Both the position numbers and the translations under genes were made by a program. From Actinophytocola sp963826035 (GTDB lineage Bacteria > Actinomycetota > Actinomycetes > Mycobacteriales > Pseudonocardiaceae): a stretch of 64,000 bases of DNA. The stretch lies in contig CAWGVZ010000010.1 in the NCBI GenBank assembly GCA_963826035.1, forward strand, positions 1,612,001-1,676,000, given 5' to 3'. Positions 40,640-48,658 of this stretch are shown here, piece after piece. The notes beneath the pieces were generated by a model that searched no databases, had not been told where the DNA came from, and saw only the letters and a list, made by a program, of their open reading frames with translations. The stretch's first letter is position 1. Each line of letters begins with the position of its first letter.

Positions 40640-41419
40640 GTGCGGGTGGGCTGGATCGAGCTTGAAAACGCTGTCAATATCCGAGACGTCGGCGGCATAC
40701 CCGCCGGCAACGATCAGAAGATCCAAACCGGGCGGCTGATCCGCTCGGACAACCTGCAGGACCTCTCCCCCGGCGACGTGCGACAACTGGTCGACGTCCT
40801 GGGCCTCACCACGGTGATCGACCTGCGCAGCTTGTCGGAGGTGGCTTCCGAGGGGCCGGGGCCGCTGCGGGCGGTCGACGCGGTCGAGCACCTGCATTTC
40901 TCGGTGCTGCCGGAGAGCCACGGCATGACCGACGCGTCGAGCGACGCACTGGCCGTCGGCCGAGAACGGGCCATCGCCAGGGACCCGGAGGACCTGCTCG
41001 GCGCGTTCTACCAGGGCTATCTGGAGGATCGGCCGGACAGCATCGTGGGCGCGCTGCGGGCGATCGCGGCCGCGCCGGGTACGGCGCTCGTGCACTGCGC
41101 GGCGGGCAAGGACCGCACGGGCGTGGTCGTGGCACTGGCGCTGACGGCGCTGGACGTCCCCCGTGAGCTGGTGGTCGCCGACTACGCGGCGACGGCCGAA
41201 CGGATCGGCGCGGTGCTGGCGCGGCTGCGGGCGTCCCCCACGTATGCGGCCGACGTGGACGCACTGCCCGACGAGGAGCACCGCCCGAAGGCGGCGACCA
41301 TGGAGCGTTTCCTCGCACGGCTGGACGCTCGCGGCGGTGTCCTCGGGTGGCTGGCGGAGCACGGCTTCGGCAGTGTGGACGTGGACGCACTGCGGGCCAA
41401 GCTGGTCACGAAGGGATGA
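40640..41419 (+). CDS. Tyrosine/serine phosphatase family protein
   Basis: A protein of about 259 residues of the bacterial Y-phosphatase (LipA/PtpB-like) family. It begins NAVNIRDVGGIPAG, then GRLIRSDNLQDLSPGDVRQL, VIDLRSLSEVASEGPG and the catalytic P-loop ALVHCAAGKDRTGVVVALAL (Cys and Arg of CX5R, about residue 152-158). These are the NxRDxGG, RS and HCxxGKDRT landmarks of that family. Several GTG codons near 40640 could be the start and no ribosome site is clear, so translation may be leaderless. The stop nearly overlaps the SDR start downstream. Confidence 0.87.
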   Translation: MRVGWIELENAVNIRDVGGIPAGNDQKIQTGRLIRSDNLQDLSPGDVRQLVDVLGLTTVIDLRSLSEVASEGPGPLRAVDAVEHLHFSVLPESHGMTDASSDALAVGRERAIARDPEDLLGAFYQGYLEDRPDSIVGALRAIAAAPGTALVHCAAGKDRTGVVVALALTALDVPRELVVADYAATAERIGAVLARLRASPTYAADVDALPDEEHRPKAATMERFLARLDARGGVLGWLAEHGFGSVDVDALRAKLVTKG

Positions 41420-41421
41420 GC

Positions 41422-42045
41422 ATGAGGTCGGTCTTGATCACGGGTGGCGCGGGCGGTCTGGGCGCGGCGGTGACGGCGGCGTTCCAGGCGGACGGCTGGC
41501 GGGTGGTGGCGCCGTCGCGCCAGGAGGCCGACCTGTTCGACCCGGCGGAGGCGGCTCGCGTCGCTTCGCAGGCGACCCCGCTGCGGGCGGTGGTGAACCT
41601 GGTCGGTGGTTTCGCGGCGGGTGGCCGGATCCACGAGACGCCGGTCGAGGAGTTCGAGCAGCAGTTGCGGGTCAACCTGCGCCCGACGTACCTGGTCTGC
41701 CAGGCGGCACTCCCCCACCTGATGGCGGCGGGCGGCGGTTCGATCGTGTGCGTGTCGAGCCGGACGGCGCTGCACCCGTTCCCGGGGGCGGCGGGCTACG
41801 TGACGGCCAAGGCAGGGGTGTTGGCGCTGGTGGACGCCTTGGACGTGGAGTACGCGAAGGACGGCATCCGCACGAACGCGGTCCTCCCGGGCATGATCGA
41901 CACGCCGACGAACCGAGCCTCCATGCCGGACGCCGACCGCAGGGACTGGGTCCAACCGGAAGCCATCGCTCGCACGATCCTGTTCCTGGCGGGTGACGAG
42001 TCCTCCTCGATCAGCGGCGCCCACATCCCCGTCCACCGCGCTTGA
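41422..42045 (+). CDS. Short-chain dehydrogenase/reductase
   Basis: A 207-residue SDR. It has the cofactor motif ITGGAGGLGAAVTAAFQ, NLVGGFAAGGRI (NNAG-like), SIVCVSSRTALHPFPGAAGY (Ser and Tyr), VTAKAGVLALVDALD (YxxxK Lys) and LPGMIDTPTNRAS. ATG at 41422 is chosen because AAGGG lies six to seven bases upstream; ATG at 41416 overlaps the preceding stop but sits on the AAGGG. A scrap resembling this gene, with an internal deletion, lies at 44361-44425. The substrate is unknown. Confidence 0.88.
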   Translation: MRSVLITGGAGGLGAAVTAAFQADGWRVVAPSRQEADLFDPAEAARVASQATPLRAVVNLVGGFAAGGRIHETPVEEFEQQLRVNLRPTYLVCQAALPHLMAAGGGSIVCVSSRTALHPFPGAAGYVTAKAGVLALVDALDVEYAKDGIRTNAVLPGMIDTPTNRASMPDADRRDWVQPEAIARTILFLAGDESSSISGAHIPVHRA

Positions 42046-42113
42046 GCATTGGTCCACTGTGGACAGCACCAAAGAGTGAATCAAGGATGCCGCCGGCCGA
42101 TATATGATCGGTC

Positions 42114-43106
42114 GTGCCCGAGGAACCGCCATCGTTGATCCCACCCGCACTCCAGGGCGGTGACCCACTTCGACTCGACTCGGTGGAGCACGCGCGGGCC
42201 TTCTACCAGGAGCTGGTCCCGTTTCGGCTCGACCCGCTGGATCGCGAGCGCTTCGGGTGGTCTCTCAACGCCACCGCGCTGGGGCCGATCGCCCTCCTAC
42301 GATGCCGCCACGACGGCGCCATACGAATGAGTGGCCCCGGCGACCCTGACCTGTTCGTGCTCACGTTGCCCACCCACAGCGGCGGCGAATCCGGACCTCT
42401 CGGTCGGCCGTCGCCGATGGCAGCCGGGCGATCCGCGGTCGTCGTCGCGTCGACCGCCATTTCCTCCCGGGTCGACGACGGCTTCGGTGCGACCCAACTG
42501 ATGATCCCGCGGGCCCGTCTCGAGCATTCCCTGGCCGCGTTCCTGGGCACCGACCCCCGGACGCCCCTGGAGCTTGCGCCCGAGATCGACATCGCCGGTG
42601 GCGGCGGCGCCGCGCTGGCACGCCTGCTCTCGTTCGCCGCCGACGAGGCGGAGCGGGCGGTCAGCGTGCTCGGCACACCCCTGGTGGCGTTCGATCTGGC
42701 CGAGGCCGTGCTGCGCCAGATGCTGTTCGGCCTCTCGCACAACCACGTCGCACGACTGCACGAGCTGTCCCGTCCGGCCGAGCCCCGCTACCTGCGGCAG
42801 GCCGAGGAGTTTCTCGACGCCAACGTCGATCAGCCGGTGAGCAGCGCGGAGTTGGCGAAGCACGTGGGGGTAGGCGTGCGCGCGCTCCAGCTCGCTTTCC
42901 GCCGCTACCGCGACACGACACCGCAGCGCTTCGTGCGCGAACGCCGACTCGAACTGGCTCGCCGGCGGCTGGTCGCGGGTGTCGGGCCTACCGTCACCGA
43001 CGTGGCGCTGGCGTCAGGCTTCGAGCACCTCGGACGCTTCAGCGTCGAGTACCGCGCGCGGTTCGGTGAGTCGCCCTCCGAGACGCGCCGCCGCCATACA
43101 CGCTGA
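42114..43106 (+). CDS. AraC-family regulator
   Basis: A 330-residue regulator. Its N-terminal sensor region resembles the AraC_binding_2 type (RLDSVEHARAFYQELVPFRL, then LCRCRHDGAIRMSG-like strands ending FVLTLPTHSG). The C-terminal double helix-turn-helix has YLRQAEEFLDANVDQPVSSA, ELAKHVGVGVRALQLAFRRY, QRFVRERRLELARRRL and VTDVALASGFEHLGRFSVEY. The GTG at 42114 lies six bases after TATGAT, a good -10 box, so the mRNA is probably leaderless. It may control the upstream SDR/phosphatase genes or the downstream lower-GC gene; the sequence does not decide. Confidence 0.87.
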   Translation: MPEEPPSLIPPALQGGDPLRLDSVEHARAFYQELVPFRLDPLDRERFGWSLNATALGPIALLRCRHDGAIRMSGPGDPDLFVLTLPTHSGGESGPLGRPSPMAAGRSAVVVASTAISSRVDDGFGATQLMIPRARLEHSLAAFLGTDPRTPLELAPEIDIAGGGGAALARLLSFAADEAERAVSVLGTPLVAFDLAEAVLRQMLFGLSHNHVARLHELSRPAEPRYLRQAEEFLDANVDQPVSSAELAKHVGVGVRALQLAFRRYRDTTPQRFVRERRLELARRRLVAGVGPTVTDVALASGFEHLGRFSVEYRARFGESPSETRRRHTR

Positions 43107-43217
43107 TCTCGTTACGCGATCCGGACAGCCGGCCTACGCAATGCGGATAGACCGATCGAACCGCGGTCTGGAGTATTCGAGGGGCCGATATCGAAGCCGC
43201 ATCGAAGGGGATTCCAC

Positions 43218-44297
43218 GTGGGAACGATCACTATCGTCAACGGGACAAACGTACCAATCAATACCGCTATCAGCGCCGGGGTCAACTACAGCTGGTGCAA
43301 CGAGCTCTATCCAAAAGAATATTACGCCCACGAAGGCCTCGCAGGCGTATATTCCCTCAATACCAGGTTTTGGCTGGGAGAAGAAAGCGAATACTCCAAC
43401 AGCCATGCCGAGATCGGCCTCTGGGTAGCCGGAGTCGCGCTCGGTGTCGCAGGCCTCGTCGCGATACCTTTCAGTGGTGGCGCTAGTGGAACCATTTCTG
43501 CTGCCGGGTGGGCACTCATTGCCTCAGCCATAGCCGGCGGCGCCGGCGTGGCCCTCGGCGGGATCTCCATCGCAGCACAAGAGTTCACGAATGAACCTTC
43601 GGTACACACCAACATCCATGCCCTTCAGGACAGAAAGTTCGTCGCAGAGGGGATCGTCAATCTGACCAAAGGGCAGGACGGAGTCGTTACCTACAACGGC
43701 ACACCGAAGATCACTCTTCGGCCGATCGGCGAAGAAGAGTTCGCGGCCTACAAGACGAGAGACAAGTACATCGAGCACGGCACGGGTCCGGCGATCTCCG
43801 ACCACGCCCAAAAGGATGATCTTCAAGGCCTTCTCGACAAGCCGGTACGAATTACTCCGGCTCTGGGCGGGCACGCGTGCTGGGAAGTCGAGGACGACCA
43901 GACGTCGGAGCACAGTGCCATGCAGCTCTGGGAAAGAAACGGCGCCCAACAGACGGTATGGGAGATCTCCGTCAAGCCGAGGCCGACCGGGGCTCGCCCC
44001 GACTACGTGGACACGTTCTACCTGTACAACCCAGCCCTCAAGGTGTATGCGAGTGCGACGGACGACAGGGTGGTAACGGCCAGACACCAGGATGCCGCGG
44101 AGTTCTGGATCTACAAATCCGCGCGCGCCGACGGAACATATGCCTTCATGCCGGTGGCACGGCCGAACCATCTGGTGATTCCCTCGAGCGGCAACCTTGG
44201 CAACAGCACCAAGCTGCGCTTGGCCTTGAAGACGTCACTTCGCAACCCGACGTGGGCGCGGTGGAAGCTGCAGCCGGTTCCCGCGGCCGCCGGCTGA
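43218..44297 (+). CDS. Putative membrane-inserting protein with beta-trefoil-like C-terminus
   Basis: A 359-residue protein I cannot place. The N-terminal ~60 residues look beta-rich (TITIVNGTNVPINTAISAG, SWCNELYPKEYYAHEG). A long Gly/Ala-rich hydrophobic stretch at about residues 66-120 (EIGLWVAGVALGVAGLVAIP, then ISAAGWALIASAIAGGAG and VALGGISIAA) could form a membrane hairpin. From about 205 on, spaced strands (HACWEVEDD, SAMQLWERN, QTVWEISVK, TFYLYNPALKVYASA, AEFWIYK, PNHLVIPSSGN, ARWKLQPV) suggest a beta-trefoil lectin-like domain. There is no signal peptide. GTG at 43218 has AAGGGG upstream. GC is visibly lower than the neighbours', suggesting transfer. A pore-forming or lectin-type effector is possible but unproven. 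Confidence 0.6.
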   Translation: MGTITIVNGTNVPINTAISAGVNYSWCNELYPKEYYAHEGLAGVYSLNTRFWLGEESEYSNSHAEIGLWVAGVALGVAGLVAIPFSGGASGTISAAGWALIASAIAGGAGVALGGISIAAQEFTNEPSVHTNIHALQDRKFVAEGIVNLTKGQDGVVTYNGTPKITLRPIGEEEFAAYKTRDKYIEHGTGPAISDHAQKDDLQGLLDKPVRITPALGGHACWEVEDDQTSEHSAMQLWERNGAQQTVWEISVKPRPTGARPDYVDTFYLYNPALKVYASATDDRVVTARHQDAAEFWIYKSARADGTYAFMPVARPNHLVIPSSGNLGNSTKLRLALKTSLRNPTWARWKLQPVPAAAG

Positions 44298-44324
44298 ACC
44301 ACCTCTACACACCCGTGAGTGAGC

Positions 44325-44365
44325 GCCCGCAGCGCCGATGGCGGACACCGCCGTCGGCGCTGCGG
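44325..44365. terminator. Strong hairpin terminator
   Basis: CCCGCAGCGCCGA (44325-44337) pairs perfectly with TCGGCGCTGCGGG (44353-44365), with an inner TGGCGG/CCGCC helix. It lies 27 bases after the stop of the putative membrane-inserting protein gene. Confidence 0.78.
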
Positions 44366-44425
44366 GTGGCCGGTTCCATCATGTGCGTGTCGAGCATGAT
44401 CGACACGCCGGTGAACCGAGTCAGC
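44361..44425 (+). pseudogene. Fragment of an SDR gene with internal deletion
   Basis: GCGGGTGGCCGGTTCCATCA, then TGTGCGTGTCGAGC, matches the GGSIVCVSS segment of the SDR gene at 41731-41760. It is directly joined to ATGATCGACACGCCGGTGAA, then CCGAG, which matches the MIDTPTNRAS segment at 41893-41918. In a full SDR these are about 130 bases apart. The scrap overlaps the end of the convergent racemase-fold gene by five bases. Confidence 0.6.
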
Positions 44426-45104
44426 CAGGTGGCCCGGCGCGGAGAAGTCTTCCGTAGCCGTCGACCTGGAGTGTCGTCCGGGTCGCGGCCACGATCGAGT
44501 GGAGCAACACTTGGTTCGCCTCCAGGACCAGTTGCCCGGTGCGGTGTTCCAGCGTCTCGATGGCTCGGGCAGCACGAAAGCCGTTGCCGGCGATGAACAT
44601 CGCCTCGGTCGAGGCGTCCACATTGCTGCTGACCCAGTCGATCACGTGCTCGGGCCGCACCCGACCGGGGTCCTTGGGAAGCGACGTCGCGGTCGAGACC
44701 ACGACGTCGAATCCTTGACCGCGGAAGTACGCGGCGGCGAGGTCGCCCATGTCGTCGTCGAACCATGGTGGATGGACCACGGCGACTCGGTGTGCGCCGA
44801 AGGCCGCCAACGCCCGCGTGGCCGCGATCCCGCTGGTCACGACCGGCACATTCGACATCTGACGCAGGCGTTCGACCAGCTCGACTTCGGCGGCGCGCCC
44901 GATCGCGTACCCGGACGTCGTCGAGGCGTAGGCGATGACGTCGACCGAAGCCTCGCAGAGCCGTGCGACCGCCGGTTGCAGGGCCCCAGGGGTGCGCGCG
45001 ACCACTACCTCGACACCCGCCGGCGCCATCTCGGGGATCTCAACCTCAGGTCCCGGTGACACATGCGGCGTCAGCACGCCAACCCTGAGCCGCACAGTGC
45101 CCAT
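44421..45104 (-). CDS. Asp/Glu racemase-fold protein (maleate isomerase/AMDase-like), both Cys lost
   Basis: A 227-residue protein of the maleate cis-trans isomerase/arylmalonate decarboxylase group. It has RVGVLTPHVSPGPEVEIPEM, IAYASTTSGYAIG, VVTSGIAATRALAAFGAHRV and FIAGNGFRAARAIETLE. Family members normally carry catalytic cysteines in the 'ACTSG' and later 'SC' positions; here these are Ser (YASTTSG) and Gly (IAGNG). The protein therefore either uses another chemistry or is not a racemase/isomerase. Its ATG overlaps the DHFR-like gene's stop (TGATG). Its 3' end touches the SDR scrap at 44361-44425, and the last residues (LLRAGPPG) may be altered. Confidence 0.75.
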   Translation of the reverse strand: MGTVRLRVGVLTPHVSPGPEVEIPEMAPAGVEVVVARTPGALQPAVARLCEASVDVIAYASTTSGYAIGRAAEVELVERLRQMSNVPVVTSGIAATRALAAFGAHRVAVVHPPWFDDDMGDLAAAYFRGQGFDVVVSTATSLPKDPGRVRPEHVIDWVSSNVDASTEAMFIAGNGFRAARAIETLEHRTGQLVLEANQVLLHSIVAATRTTLQVDGYGRLLRAGPPG

Positions 45105-45658
45105 CAGCCACGCCGCGGTCGATAGACCTGCACGACGATGCCGCTGGGGAACGGTGTGGTCTCGATAAGTTCAAGGTGCCGCGCCCGCGGCAACTGGTCG
45201 AACAGCGCCTCCCCGCGGCCCAGAATCAGCGGCTGGACCAGCAGGCGGTACTCGTCGATCAGGTCCGCCGCGGCCAGCGCGCCGGCCAACCTGCTACCAC
45301 CCCAGACGACCACGTCCGAACCGGGCGCTGCCTTGATATCGGCGATCTCGGCGGCGAGGTCGCCCCGCGCGACCCGGGTTTCGGGCCAGGTGGCCTCATC
45401 GTCGCTGAGCGTCTTCGAGAACACGACCTTGGGGATGGCGTTCATCGGCGACGCGTAGGGGTCGTCGGACCGCGGCCAGTGGGACGACATCTCCCCGTAC
45501 GTGACACGGCCCATGAGGTGCGCACCGGCTTTGCTGATCCGGTCCAGCTTCCACTTCTTCAGCTCAGCACCCTCGGGGATCGCGAGACCTGGGTGCTCAC
45601 GGTCGCCGCCGACGAACCCGTCCAGCGACATCGACATGTAAAGGATGACGTCTCGCAT
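45104..45658 (-). CDS. Dihydrofolate reductase-like (RibD C-terminal domain) protein
   Basis: A 184-residue DHFR/RibD-C protein. It has MSMSLDGFVGGDREHPGL at the N-terminus, GAHLMGRVTYGEM, IPKVVFSKTLS, SDVVVWGGSRLAGALAAADL and LLVQPLILGRGEALF. It belongs to the same broad family as the protein at 6672-7280 but is not close to it. ATG at 45658 has AGAGGGAG just upstream. It is coupled to the racemase-fold gene downstream and divergent from a LysR regulator, the usual layout for LysR control of its neighbour (inference). Confidence 0.85.
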   Translation of the reverse strand: MRDVILYMSMSLDGFVGGDREHPGLAIPEGAELKKWKLDRISKAGAHLMGRVTYGEMSSHWPRSDDPYASPMNAIPKVVFSKTLSDDEATWPETRVARGDLAAEIADIKAAPGSDVVVWGGSRLAGALAAADLIDEYRLLVQPLILGRGEALFDQLPRARHLELIETTPFPSGIVVQVYRPRRG

Positions 45659-45752
45659 GACTCCCTCTCGTTAGTCCTGTCCTGACGCTCGCAGCCGGCT
45701 CAGCCGGTATCAACGCCGACTTGGGTCACGCACCATGTAGCGTGCGTTCACG

Positions 45753-46673
45753 ATGGCCGACATCGAGTTGCGAGAACTCACCCTGTTCATGGTTCTCGCC
45801 GAGGAGCTGCACTTCGGGCGCACCGCGGAGCGGCTCGGGCTCACCACGTCGCGAGCCAGCCAGACGCTGCGAGCGCTGGAACGCAAGCTCGGCGGACGAC
45901 GCTTGTTCGACCGCACGAGCCGCGTCGTCACCCTGACCGAGGCCGGACAAGCTCTCCACGACGAGCTCGCACCCATCGTGACCGGCTTGGACAACGCGCT
46001 CGCACGGGCCCGCGGACGGGCGGCCGGACCGGGGCTGATCCGCATTGGCGTCCTCAACGCCGCGTCCGGGAGCCTTGTCCTGAATGAGGCGGTCAAGCTT
46101 TTCGAGCAGTCACACGACGGCGCTGAAGTACGACTGGTCGCGACCCCCCTGAACGACCGGCTGGGGCCACTACGCCGGCGTGAGGTGGACCTGTCGGTGA
46201 CTCGACTGCCCCTCAACCAACCCGACATCGCGATCGGCCCGCTGCTCTCCCGATGCGACCCACGCGTGGTGATGGTGGCCATTGACCATCCGCTCGCCGG
46301 TCGAAGCCAGGTCTCGGTGGAGGACTTCGCGGACTATCCCGTGAGACGACCGGCCGACGCGCCAGAGCTGGCGGAGGCCAGCTGTCCCACCCACACGCCC
46401 AGCGGCCGCCCGATCGTGCCCGCCGACATACACATCGACGACATCTCCGAGCTGCTTCTGCTCATCGCCCAAGGACGGCTGGTCCACTCGACCGTGGCCA
46501 CCTTCGCCGAGCACTTCCGACACCCCCGCATCGCGATCATCCCGATCCAGGACCTACCACCCTCGTCAACGGCGCTGGCATGGCTGCGGGGGTACCACCA
46601 CCCCGCCCGCGACGCCTTCTTGGCCAACGTCGAACACGTCGCCAAGTCACGCCCACACTTAGCTGGGCGCTGA
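45753..46673 (+). CDS. LysR-family regulator
   Basis: A 306-residue LysR regulator. The N-terminal winged helix is ELRELTLFMVLAEELHFGRT, AERLGLTTSRASQTLRALER, KLGGRRLFDRTSRVVTLTEA and GQALHDELAP. A substrate-binding-like domain follows, with LIRIGVLNAASGSLVLNEAV, LRRREVDLSVTRLPLNQPDI and AQGRLVHSTVATFAEHF. The ligand is unknown. It is divergent from the DHFR-like/racemase-fold gene pair with 94 bases between them, so it probably controls that pair. It has no obvious ribosome site, so its mRNA may be leaderless. Confidence 0.88.
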   Translation: MADIELRELTLFMVLAEELHFGRTAERLGLTTSRASQTLRALERKLGGRRLFDRTSRVVTLTEAGQALHDELAPIVTGLDNALARARGRAAGPGLIRIGVLNAASGSLVLNEAVKLFEQSHDGAEVRLVATPLNDRLGPLRRREVDLSVTRLPLNQPDIAIGPLLSRCDPRVVMVAIDHPLAGRSQVSVEDFADYPVRRPADAPELAEASCPTHTPSGRPIVPADIHIDDISELLLLIAQGRLVHSTVATFAEHFRHPRIAIIPIQDLPPSSTALAWLRGYHHPARDAFLANVEHVAKSRPHLAGR

Positions 46674-46720
46674 CACCGGGCCGGGTGCCTCATGCAGGCC
46701 CGTCGTTCACTGCGATCAAC

Positions 46721-46743
46721 GCAGGGAACGCGTCGTTCCCTGC
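46721..46743. terminator. Perfect hairpin GCAGGGAACG-CGT-CGTTCCCTGC
   Basis: A 10-bp perfect stem with a 3-base loop between the LysR gene and the convergent F420-oxidoreductase pseudogene. The CGTCGTTCC word also occurs in the palindromic repeats at 51150 and 55142. Confidence 0.7.
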
Positions 46744-46762
46744 ACGATAGCCAGCCTGTGGG

Positions 46763-47637
46763 CTAGCCGAGGTTTGCCAGGCGGGGGACCAGCGGCGCGG
46801 CCACCTGCTCGATCCACGACGCCGCCGTGGCCCGCAGCGGAACCACCATCACTGTCGACACCCCCAGCTTCGCGTACTCCGCATATCCGCCATATCCGCC
46901 AGGAACGTATCCGAGTTCGACGCGTCGATCGGCTTGCTGTGCATGATCGTGATCGCCACCTCGGCAGGAGAGCGCCCCACCACATCACAATGGCGGCGCA
47001 GCACCTCGATCTTGTGGGCGATCTCCGGCACCGATCGAGCGAAAAAGTTGCACGAGTCCGCGTACTGCGCCACCAGCCGCAGCGTCTTCTTCTCCCCACC
47101 ACCTCCGATGAGGATCGGCACCCGCGGCGACACCGGCCGCGGCTCGCAGATCGTTTCCTCCAGCTGATAATGCTTCCCCACGAACGCCCCGTTCGAAGCC
47201 GGATCCCACATCTGCAGACAGATCCGCAGCGTCTCCTCCAGGCGCTCGAAACGCTCGGCCACGGGCGCGAACGGCACCCCGAGCCCACGATGCTCCCGCT
47301 CGTACCACGCCGCCCCGATCCCCAGCTCCGCCCGCCCATCGGACAAAACGTCCACAGTGGACACGATCTTGGCGAGCAGCCCCGGATGCCGATAGCTGAC
47401 ACCGGTCACCAGCAACGCGAGCCGCACGGTCGACGTGTGCGCCGCCAGAAATCCCAGCGTCGTGTAGCCCTCCAGCATGGGATCGGTGGCCGGCTTGAAC
47501 TTGTCCATCTGGAAGTAGTGATCCATGAGCGACAGGTGGGTGACCCCGGCCGCCTCGACGGCCGCCGCGACCCGTGCCAGTTCCGGGGCAATGCCGTCGG
47601 GACCGTTGAACTCAATAACGTGGATGCCGAGTTTCAC
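46763..47637 (-). pseudogene. F420-dependent LLM oxidoreductase with a late frameshift
   Basis: The first ~245 codons encode a normal luciferase-like F420 enzyme: LGIHVIEFNGPDGIAPELAR, AGVTHLSLMDHYFQMDKFKP, LALLVTGVSYRHPGLLAKIV, RAELGIGAAWYEREHRGLGV and PRVPILIGGGGEKKTLRLVA. Near 46885-46900 the sequence has GCGGATATGGCGGATATGC, a partial 8-bp duplication that shifts the frame. The true ending (AEYAKLGVSTVMVVP, then WIEQVAAPLVPRLANLG and TAG at 46763) is intact in another frame. Without the insertion the protein would be 288 residues, normal for the family. It could be a real mutation, slippage-prone sequence or a sequencing error. ATG at 47637 is the start. Confidence 0.75.
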
Positions 47638-47722
47638 CCCACCACCCTACGAGCCCCTAAGGGGTCGGTTCAGGGTTCTGGCCGGATGTCCCGACCAGGT
47701 GAGACCCCGTACCGTCACGGCC

Positions 47723-48658
47723 GTGCCTCTCATCGAGACCAGCGCGCTCGAAATGCGCTACGACAACAAGGTGACCGCCTTGGCGGATCTCACCGTGGCC
47801 ATCGAGCCGGGGGTGGTCGGTCTGGTCGGCGTCAACGGCGCCGGAAAGAGCACGCTGATCAAGCTGGCGCTGGGCCTGCTCGAGCCCACGGCCGGCCAGA
47901 TCCGCGTGCTCGGCCTGGACCCGCTCGCCGACGGTGACCGCGTCCGCTCCCGGGTCGGCTACATGCCGGAACACGACTGCCTGCCGCCGGACATGATCGC
48001 CGCCGAGTTCGTCACCCACATGGCCCGCGTCAGCGGGCTGCCCGCCGCCATGGCCCGGGAAAGAGCGTCCGAGACACTGCGCCACGTCGGGCTCTACGAG
48101 GAACGTTACCGCCGCATCGGCGGCTACTCCACCGGCATGAAGCAGCGCGTCAAGCTCGCCCAGTCCCTGGTTCACGACCCGGAGCTGCTCCTGCTCGACG
48201 AGCCGACCAACGGCCTCGACCCGGCCGGGCGCCGTGCCATGCTCGACCTGGTCCACCGGATCGGCACGGAGTTCGGCATCTCGGTGGTGGTCTGCTCGCA
48301 CCTGCTCGGCGAGATCGAGCGGATCTGCACAAGCCTCGTGGCCATCGACGCCGGCCGCCTGCTGCGGAGCGCCACCCTCTCCTCCATGACCCAGCACAAC
48401 GACCAGCTGGTCATCGAGATCGACGAGGACGCCGAGCTCCTCAAGAACACGCTGGAGAAGGCCGGCCTCGACGTCCGCCAGGACAACCGAATCCTCACCG
48501 TCCGCCTCGAAACGGACGATGTCTACGACCTCATCCGCGACTCCATCGCCGACCTCGACCTGTCGCTGCACCGGCTGGAACGCCAGCGTCACCAGGTGGC
48601 CGACCTCTTCCGCGACCTGCCGACCGACGACCGGGGAGTCCACCATGCCAACGCGTGA
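47723..48658 (+). CDS. ABC transporter ATPase 1
   Basis: A 311-residue ATPase of the ABC-2 exporter type. It has Walker A GVNGAGKST (about 37-45), Q-loop VGYMPEHDCLPPD, signature YSTGMKQRVKLAQSL, Walker B LLLLDEPTNGLDPAGRRAML and switch VVCSHLLGEIERIC. GTG at 47723 lies seven bases after TACCGT, a -10-like box, so translation is probably leaderless. The operon continues with a permease, a second ATPase and a second permease with 4-14 base overlaps, so the transporter is likely an ATPase/permease pair of heterodimers or two linked exporters. The substrate is unknown. Confidence 0.9.
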   Translation: MPLIETSALEMRYDNKVTALADLTVAIEPGVVGLVGVNGAGKSTLIKLALGLLEPTAGQIRVLGLDPLADGDRVRSRVGYMPEHDCLPPDMIAAEFVTHMARVSGLPAAMARERASETLRHVGLYEERYRRIGGYSTGMKQRVKLAQSLVHDPELLLLDEPTNGLDPAGRRAMLDLVHRIGTEFGISVVVCSHLLGEIERICTSLVAIDAGRLLRSATLSSMTQHNDQLVIEIDEDAELLKNTLEKAGLDVRQDNRILTVRLETDDVYDLIRDSIADLDLSLHRLERQRHQVADLFRDLPTDDRGVHHANA

